From Phlyctochytrium arcticum (lineage: Eukaryota > Chytridiomycota > Chytridiomycetes > Chytridiales > Chytridiaceae): a stretch of 64,000 bases of DNA. Made by a program: the position numbers and the translations under genes. Shown one piece after another: positions 58,128 through 64,000 of the stretch. The notes beneath the pieces were generated by a model, which saw nothing but the letters and a program-made list of their open reading frames with translations, made no database searches and was not told the origin of the DNA. Where the stretch lies: contig JAHLKI010000002.1 in assembly GCA_025602905.1 (NCBI GenBank), forward strand, positions 744,001 to 808,000. The letters are read 5' to 3'. The stretch's first letter is position 1. Each line of letters opens with the position of its first letter.

Positions 58128-60212
58128 CTATCTAGTTAGGCTTTGGGTAGTTGGTGTCGAAAACGTCCAGGTTTTGCATGATTCTTCCGTAACAAAACTT
58201 TCCAGATTTTCAATGAATTGAGTAAGTCGCTCGGTGGCAAACGGATCACCTTCCGTAACTTTGTCCTCGAGCCGGAAGTAGTGATTCAGCAGTCTTTCCT
58301 CCGCTTCTTTCACTTGACGCTTTCTGTAGTTTCTGTAGATGTCGACTGGGCTGACCTCTTCTCGTTCCACTGCTACGCGAACCTTCGTCTCATATACCTC
58401 AAAACCACACTCATCAAACAAAAGTGCAAACTGATCCCAAACCTCATCGGTCAATATGGTCTCCTCTGCAAACATATCAGCATGAAAGGTATGTTTACAT
58501 GGCAACAGGTATTGCCTGGCAAAGAGGCAGTTACAATCCAGAGTATCGTAGTCAGGGGCTGGCTTGCCATTTGCGAGTCGGTACTCCACCGCCCTGTACT
58601 GGTCGATCAAAAGGCGTTGAATGGGCAAGGGGAATCGAGCTATGTTTGGATGGTCTTCAGTATCCTTCAGAACCTTTGACCTAAACAAGATCTCAGCACG
58701 ATCTGCCTCCAGGCGGCGCTGTGTATTGACTTTGCACAAGCCAACACAAGCTTTCTGAATACTAGAGAACCTTCCACAGTTAGTGTCTGCTTTGACCAAT
58801 CGGTGATAGGACTCCAAGGGGTTTGTCGAGGTCACTTGTAGCAGGGTTAGCGAATGTTGCCGTGCGGCCATCGTCCAGCAATCGAGCTCGGCGGGGTTCG
58901 TCCAGTTCTTCTCGAGGTAATCTGCAAGTTTTTCGGGAGCGTCCCTGATTGCCTCACGCAACAATCCGGTGGCTCCAATCATCGTGGTCTTGTTGATTGC
59001 CTGAAGCATTTTCGCATACGTTGGCTTGTGCGTACCTATGCGCCGCATGAGAGTGCGGGCGACATGAACCTATGATAGTTCAAAGCATAGAAATGCGTTC
59101 TTTCACTCGGATCAAAACATTACCTTACAATACCGAACTTTGACCTCCTCTTCTCCCGCGGACATGCCGGGGAAAGCAAGCATAATCCCATTCTTCTCAA
59201 TGTTTGATTGATCAACCTGCATGTTTCGCGGCTGCCATTCGACCCCGCACACCTCCACTACCATTTCTCTAACTTTCTCCAAGCCCTGGAATACTGCATC
59301 CCCATTTTCGTTACTGACAAAGAACTGCGCCGCTGGTAGCCAACTGCCTTGTTGGTTTCTGATCATGCATGTAAATAGTCTCCAGTCGTATCGGTTCGTT
59401 TTATGGGTGGAGTCTAGTAAAACCAAATAACTACAGCTGGGAAGTAGTTTCAATGATTCCTTTACTGCAAATGCAAACCCTTCAGCGGCTTGTTCGTCAG
59501 ATCCATCCGTTAAGAACCTCTTGACGATGTAACCTTCAGCCGACAAGTAGTCAATAGCATGCATCGCGTCCTCCGCTAGCGAACCTGGGGGGGCCGCCTG
59601 CTCCTGACGCTCTCTCCAACGAGCGTTGTACACAGCACGTGCAGAAATGCGATCTAGACCGAGGGCGCTGGCACGGTTGGGGGATGTTGAACGTTTAATA
59701 ATCAAGGGTAAAGCTTTTGCAACGTCTTTATGAGCATAGGGCGATTCTGCTTCCGCCTTGATAAGGTCGCATGCGTGGCCACATAAATGACGGTCATCAG
59801 CATCCCCAATGTCGTGTCCTTCAGAGTGTTCGGCATATCCTGTTGGATGTTGGAAGGTCACCATCTTGGTGTAATTGTTGAAGAATACATCCAAGCGTGC
59901 GGTGCATGGAATTTGACTGAAAACGCTTGTAATCCTTCTCTTTTTTTGCGGAGCGCCTTCCTTGTCGGGTCGTTTACCTTTGGATTGGCGATGCTTGTCA
60001 AATTTGCACTTGTAACTTATCAACTTGTTCCCATTGCGTTTATAATTGTAGACATTGTATTGCGTCCAGAAGTTGTCGCCAAGTTTCCACTCTGCCTCAA
60101 ACTCCTCGATGGGGATTTGGACGGCAGTGACGGGATGAAAGAGTCGTTCGCGGCGATAGTACAAAGACGAATTTCTTGCACGAGCATAGTTGGCGGCACG
60201 AAGCTGAGACAT
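58128..60212 (-). CDS. MULE transposase with FAR1-like N-terminus and SWIM zinc finger
   Basis: Exons 60212-59124 and 59069-58128, with a 54-nt intron, join in phase 0 (..RYCK / VHVARTLMRR..) into 676 residues. The N-terminal FAR1/WRKY-like region shows LGDNFWTQYNVYNYKRNGNK and Cys/His residues. The MULE DDE core has YLVLLDSTHKTNRYDW (first Asp), MQVDQSNIEKNGI (second Asp), the C..H pair around RYCKVHVARTL, and NPLESYHRLV (Glu). A SWIM zinc finger, DCNCLFARQYLLPCKHTFH, follows. All expected catalytic residues are in place. The protein cuts and joins the element ends in the nucleus. The ATG is about 180 bp inside the right inverted repeat. Codon use and the open frame suggest recent activity. 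Confidence 0.92.
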
Positions 60213-60394
60213 TTCAGACTGAAGATCCGGGGGTTTTGCAAGAAGAGGCAGGGGGGCTGAAGTCTCACAGTTGGGGAACTGGATTTATCGAAGTACTGGA
60301 TGCTCTGACTCCGAGAAAAGAGTTTGAAGGGAAACACGATCTGAGAAGATCTGCAAAAGTTATAAGTTTCAGATGCGACTGAGACGCGGCAGAA

Positions 60395-60433
60395 GTGGAT
60401 CGAACCAAATTCCACAGACCCCGATACGCACCC
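60395..60433 (-). repeat. Right terminal inverted repeat of the MULE
   Basis: Matches the left repeat in inverted orientation at 37 of 39 positions and abuts the right target duplication. Confidence 0.92.
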
Positions 60434-60442
60434 ACTTTCTTT
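60434..60442. repeat. Right 9-bp target-site duplication of the MULE
   Basis: ACTTTCTTT, identical to 57897-57905. Confidence 0.9.
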
Positions 60443-60572
60443 TCGCTGTGCCATACTTTGGCCGATGGGAGTTTGGTTTGGTTTGCTTGGTCAGATTAAA
60501 TGTTTTAATTTGTGAATCAGAAGGAATGTATGTACAAAGGTATAAATATGTTCAGAGAACAGAGTCAAGCGG

Positions 60573-61026
60573 CTACGATATGTGCTTTTGTTGCCGCAGA
60601 ACCTCCATCTTGTCCACCTCCTCAACCCCATGCTTGCGCTGCGTATGGACTTTGCCTTCCGCGTCAGTGTACCGGGTCGCTGCCGTCACAACTTCGCCCA
60701 GTGTAAAGTTCTTGCGCTTGCTCAATTTGCGGCAAGAGTCGATTCGGACCCAGTCGCCAATAACGCATTGGGAGTTTTCGTCGTGAACCAGAAAGTTTTT
60801 GTGATAGACGACGGGCTATACGATATTCGTCAACTTTCGGTATGACGTGAACCTGCAGGATGGGGAGAAAACAACCAACCTTTTGTACAATCGGATGTAT
60901 CCGTGTTCGGGCAACGCGGACCTTGACCGTCTTCTGCATTGCCGTTCCAACTACTTCGCCCAAGAACGTTTGCCGTGGAGGACGTGTGACTGCCGCTTCA
61001 AGTAATATTGTCGACGCTCGGAACAT
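60573..61026 (-). CDS. Mitochondrial small-subunit ribosomal protein uS17 (MRPS17)
   Basis: Exons 61026-60880 and 60815-60573 with a 64-nt intron encode 129 residues ending HIS before TAG. The N-terminus [17 protein letters not shown] is a likely mitochondrial presequence. The OB-fold core shows [39 protein letters not shown] and [19 protein letters not shown], the classic S17 16S-rRNA-binding signature. This copy keeps all conserved basic residues and is the better candidate for the working ribosomal protein. The in-frame ATG at 61092 would add 22 residues ahead of MFRAS; the shorter start is preferred because the other copy begins there too. Confidence 0.9.
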
Positions 61027-61096
61027 TGTGTGGAACGAACGAGACTGGAACTGAATATGGATGGATTGTTGGGGGAGACTGCAGGGAAGCAAACAG

Positions 61097-61545
61097 GGTA
61101 AGTCTCAAGCTTGATGGAAGTGAATAGCGATAGACGAAGTTTGCAAGAGCTGGTGTCTCAGCATTTGAATAGGTTGTCCAACATGTAATGTTCGGAAGTC
61201 TAACATATATAAATCAAAGAAATCATCGACACCATCTCACACACCCAACACCTCGTCAAAACAAATACAAACCTTTGCTTTCGCTATGGGAACTTCCTAC
61301 ATCAAAACAAAACAGCATGAATTTTGGTAAGTCTCAAGTTCGATGGAAATGAATAGCGATAGACGAAGTTTGCAAGAGCTGGTGTCTCAGCATTTGAATA
61401 AGTTTTCCACATGTAATGTTCGGAAGTCTAACATATATAAATCAAAGAAATCATCGACACCATCTCTGCCTCCCAGCGTCTCGCTACAAACACAAACCTT
61501 TACTTTCGCTATGTGCACTTCCTACAATAGAACAAAAACAGGATG
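61097..61545. repeat. Tandem duplication of about 229 bp upstream of uS17m; third diverged copy at about 57660-57790
   Basis: GGTAAGTCTCAAG.. at 61097 and 61326 begin two copies sharing GACGAAGTTTGCAAGAGCTG, GGAAGTCTAACATATATAAA and ATCATCGACACCATCTC. A further copy upstream of the 57.1-kb uS17m gene retains the TTTGCAAGAGCTGGTGTCT and ATCATCGACACCATCTC blocks. So promoter-side DNA was duplicated with the gene and then once more in tandem. Confidence 0.85.
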
Positions 61546-61811
61546 AGTTTTAGTACATTTGCGAAACCGAGTCAACACAGAGGGTGCACCGCATTTCCTC
61601 AGGTCCGAAAAAGTAGTATCCTCAATGATATTAGGAAGTCTAACATATATTTTGATGGAAACATCATTGGAAGCGGCGAGCCCTCTGTGTCCTCCAAAGC
61701 TCGGAGCACCTACCTAATGGTAATGGTCTGGTTGGCGCTTGTCTTGATCTTGTTGAGGATTCTGGGTTTTTGCTTGGAAGAATCTGCAGATTTGAGATAT
61801 TTTGCGTCCAT
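61522..61811 (-). CDS. Possible small two-exon gene, 71 residues
   Basis: ATG 61811 opens MDAKYLKSADSSKQKPRILN and reaches a GTAGGT donor at 61713. A 74-nt intron with TTAG acceptor rejoins in phase at 61639, reading LPNIIEDTTFSDLRKCGAPS to TAG 61522. No family recognised. Its 3' end overlaps the second tandem promoter repeat, which weakens the case. Confidence 0.38.
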
Positions 61812-61933
61812 GGTGACAAGTAAAGCAACCAACCAGCCACCCGGGATCTGGTTCAAGTTTCAGCAATTGTTCACACTGAGCTCAGAGCTCAAATCTTGCG
61901 ATTGCTAGACTTGCAAGGCGACATTATACCACA

Positions 61934-62170
61934 ATGATTCCACCCTCACTGCCAAGTAAACTTCCGGCCTCGGCATCATCCTACATTTACCCAAACGCCT
62001 GGCGCTCAACGGCTTCTAAGCGCCTTGTCTTCAAGTCTCCGGATGCCAATTGGAACTTGCGGCGCGCGGCGTTCGATAATATCGGTGCAGGAGCAGGGTG
62101 GTCGGCATTCTGGCTGTTGACAGCCGTCTTGATACTCAATACATTCTGGACGTTTGATCGTGAAGAATAG
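61934..62170 (+). CDS. Small single-pass membrane protein, unknown
   Basis: A 78-residue frame with a Ser/Pro-rich basic N-terminus (IPPSLPSKLPASASSYIYP), a segment ANWNLRRAAFDNIGAGAGW and one hydrophobic helix SAFWLLTAVLILNTFW before FDREE. The pattern resembles small mitochondrial inner-membrane subunits, but no family is recognised. It converges on the ankyrin gene. Confidence 0.45.
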   Translation: MIPPSLPSKLPASASSYIYPNAWRSTASKRLVFKSPDANWNLRRAAFDNIGAGAGWSAFWLLTAVLILNTFWTFDREE

Positions 62171-62514
62171 TTTGAATGGTGACCAAGAAATTATCGGCAA
62201 CAGATCCCCGAATCGCATCCAACCGCGGATCTAGGATCTTCATTCCTGCTCGCGTCGGTTGCTCTCGTTCCTTGATCCGAAATCTGCAAGTCCTGCAAAA
62301 GGCACGGCAAGAACTGGTAGAAGGATCCGTGGATCTGATATCTGGACGATGTTCGATCACGGTTTGCACACCTGGATACCATCAACCCATCTGTAAATAC
62401 ACCAGCATCCCAAGGCCCAAATAGTATGATAGTAAATGTGAATATGTCCGATTGAAATGTACAAAATAGAGAAATAATACAGTATCGCCAGCCAGTCGCA
62501 ACTTAGTCATCGAT

Positions 62515-64000
62515 TTAGGCACCGGGGGGACGCAGGCCAACCGCGTATTCAATCCTGTTCCAGAGATGGTTGCTGATACGCTCACCGGTATGCGCGAGTT
62601 TGGTGCTCATGTCGGGCACCGTGTATTGGAGGGTCAAAGTCATCAGCACGAGGATACCTAGAAGTCAAAGTTTTAGGTCAAATGAGAGGGCTTCAAAATA
62701 AAAGGTTATAGTACCGATGGCTAGAGGGATCCAAAGATACCAAAAAGCTGGTGACCGCTTCTTGATGCAAAATGCCGGAGCGGCTGATGGACATGGTGGT
62801 GTTGTCAACGTGACCCCATAGGGATTAGACGATGCGGTGACAATAACAGACGCTGACAACGGGTGTGGCGGGATTATAGGCGTTGGGTACGTAAGAGATG
62901 ACTTCCGCTGCCCAATGACTGGGATAATGGTTGAGCCGCCTACTGGCGCGGGCGGGCTATACTCTGGCAAATCTTCTTCAGGCTCATATTGTCCTGGCAT
63001 GGGCATATGCTTTCCCGGGTCTTCCAAAGCGTAATTCAACGCTGTAGCAGATAATGTAACTGGAAGGGCGAGTAACGTGGGGATGTGGGCCAAAGGCGTG
63101 TACCAAGAGTATGGGGCTGCTGCGACTCCGGTAGGTGAATACGAGGGTGGGGTAGACGGTGACAATGGCATGTTGGGATCTTTTGCTGCGAGCGAGTAAA
63201 GTAAAGACTCAGCCGAGGCAAGTACATCTTTGGCAGTGTCAATCGGCTCGATTCCTTTAACGGTTGATTTGCGAGCCCGAGGAGTGACAATGGGAATCTC
63301 CGAATCAGAGATGACACCTCCATTTCGTAGTTCCAACAGGAGCTGGCGATCTTCCTCATCCTCCTGGCTATCTTCATGGGTGGCAGTAGCGGGCATAGGA
63401 CGTTTGACATGTCCACTACCACCTCGGCCACCCCGTCCCTTTTTGCCGCGGCGCGGTCGATCTCCGAAACGACCCAGCGGGCGAGCAGAGGAGGCTTCCT
63501 TCACCAATTCAATATCGTCGAGATCGTCTAGTTTGTCCCCAAATAGGTCTGACGGAGGTGGAGACATACCCTCAAGACCACTCGAGCGAGCTGAAGTGTC
63601 TAAATCGTTGTCGCTCAGTTCAGCGGGTAAGTTACTTGAGACAGTATCCTCCGACTCGGAGGCTGTAGCTTCTTCATCATCAGCACTGTAGACGTCCTCG
63701 CTTTCCCATTCGCTTTCCACGTCGGCAACGACTTGGATATTTGACTGGAGTAGATTGACAACCTCCATGTGACCTCCCATACTCGCAAGTTGAATAGGCA
63801 ATAGTCCTTGAACAGTCTTCAGATCCTTGCACGCACCATTGAGCGTCAATTCGTGAACAACACTCCACATTCCTTTCCACGACGCAAAGTGCAAAGCGGT
63901 AAATCCAGCAGGATCAGCCATATTCAGGTCACAAATACGGTGCGAGATGAGCCATTTGGCCGTCGTGGTCATATGGGCCAAGATCGATAGGTGAAGTAGC
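62515..64000 (-). CDS. Ankyrin-repeat protein with C-terminal transmembrane segment, 5' part outside the window
   Basis: The exon enters at the window edge (open frame at 64000) with LLHLSILAHMTT and continues to a donor at 62714; a 57-nt intron leads to the last exon 62657-62515. Ankyrin repeats are seen as GFTALHFASWKGMWSVVHEL and GLLPIQLASMGGHMEVVNLL. They are followed by a long acidic and then Arg/Gly-rich linker (RPRRGKKGRGGRGGSGHVKR), a Pro-rich region, and one membrane helix created by splicing (FWYLWIPLAIG / ILVLMTLTLQY). The C-terminus is short and ends LRPPGA. A tail-anchored adaptor in the ER or another endomembrane is the simplest reading. Function unknown. Confidence 0.72.

Larger units (their letters stand above)
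57906..60433 (-). mobile_element. Complete MULE (Mutator-like) DNA transposon, 2.53 kb
   Basis: The element is bounded by 39-bp terminal inverted repeats (57906-57944 and 60395-60433), starting GGGTGCGTATCGGG and differing at two positions. It is flanked by a perfect 9-bp duplication ACTTTCTTT, the length typical for Mutator elements. It carries one spliced transposase gene without disruption. Together these indicate a recent insertion and a possibly autonomous copy. It lies between the two uS17m copies. Confidence 0.93.

Overview
The window is nuclear DNA of a fungus. The evidence is spliceosomal introns of roughly 47 to 70 nt with GT..AG ends, ordinary TAA/TAG/TGA stops, and a fungal-type housekeeping set: eIF2A, RNA polymerase I subunit RPA12, COQ10, OMS1-like methyltransferase, PAN2, a CDK9/Bur1-type kinase, hexokinase, a Tim17-family protein and mitochondrial uS17. 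A FAR1/MULE transposon, LRR-RhoGEF architecture and long gene-poor stretches point towards an early-diverging (chytrid-like) lineage. That placement is inference.

Layout. 0-9.6 kb is gene-dense: the eIF2A 3' end, RPA12, an unrecognised disordered protein, COQ10 and a very large LRR plus Rho-GEF protein. 9.6-19.2 kb is gene-poor. It holds one uncertain spliced gene, a decayed FAR1/MULE relic ending in a perfect 41-nt palindrome, a cluster of GC-rich foldback sequences and a truncated helix-turn-helix transposase fragment. 19.2-37.8 kb is again gene-dense: OMS1, UPF0415, PAN2, CDK9-like kinase, hexokinase, TIMMDC1-like protein, a GH15-like protein and two identical tRNA-Leu(AAG) genes in inverted orientation. 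37.8-47.7 kb is a repeat-rich block with many short shifted open frames and no intact recognisable gene. At 47.7-50.9 kb lies a disrupted multidomain RNA-repair gene (2H phosphoesterase, dual-specificity phosphatase, P-loop polynucleotide kinase, RNA ligase). It diverges from an intact mitochondrial-type cytosolic phospholipase A2 gene at 51.4-54.1 kb. 55.2-56.6 kb is a degenerate minisatellite.

57.1-61.0 kb contains two tandem uS17m copies with a complete MULE transposon between them: intact spliced transposase, matching terminal inverted repeats and a perfect 9-bp target duplication. The window ends with two small uncertain genes and the 3' part of an ankyrin-repeat, tail-anchored protein.

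Functionally, the recognisable genes are mostly unlinked core functions: translation, Pol I, ubiquinone, mRNA deadenylation, transcription elongation, glycolysis, mitochondrial translation and lipid hydrolysis. There is no operon-like system. Gene orientation suggests shared divergent promoters for PAN2/CDK9, the RNA-repair gene/PLA2 and the 3.5-3.7 kb pair. The convergent pairs OMS1/UPF0415 (11 bp apart) and CDK9/hexokinase share 3' regions.
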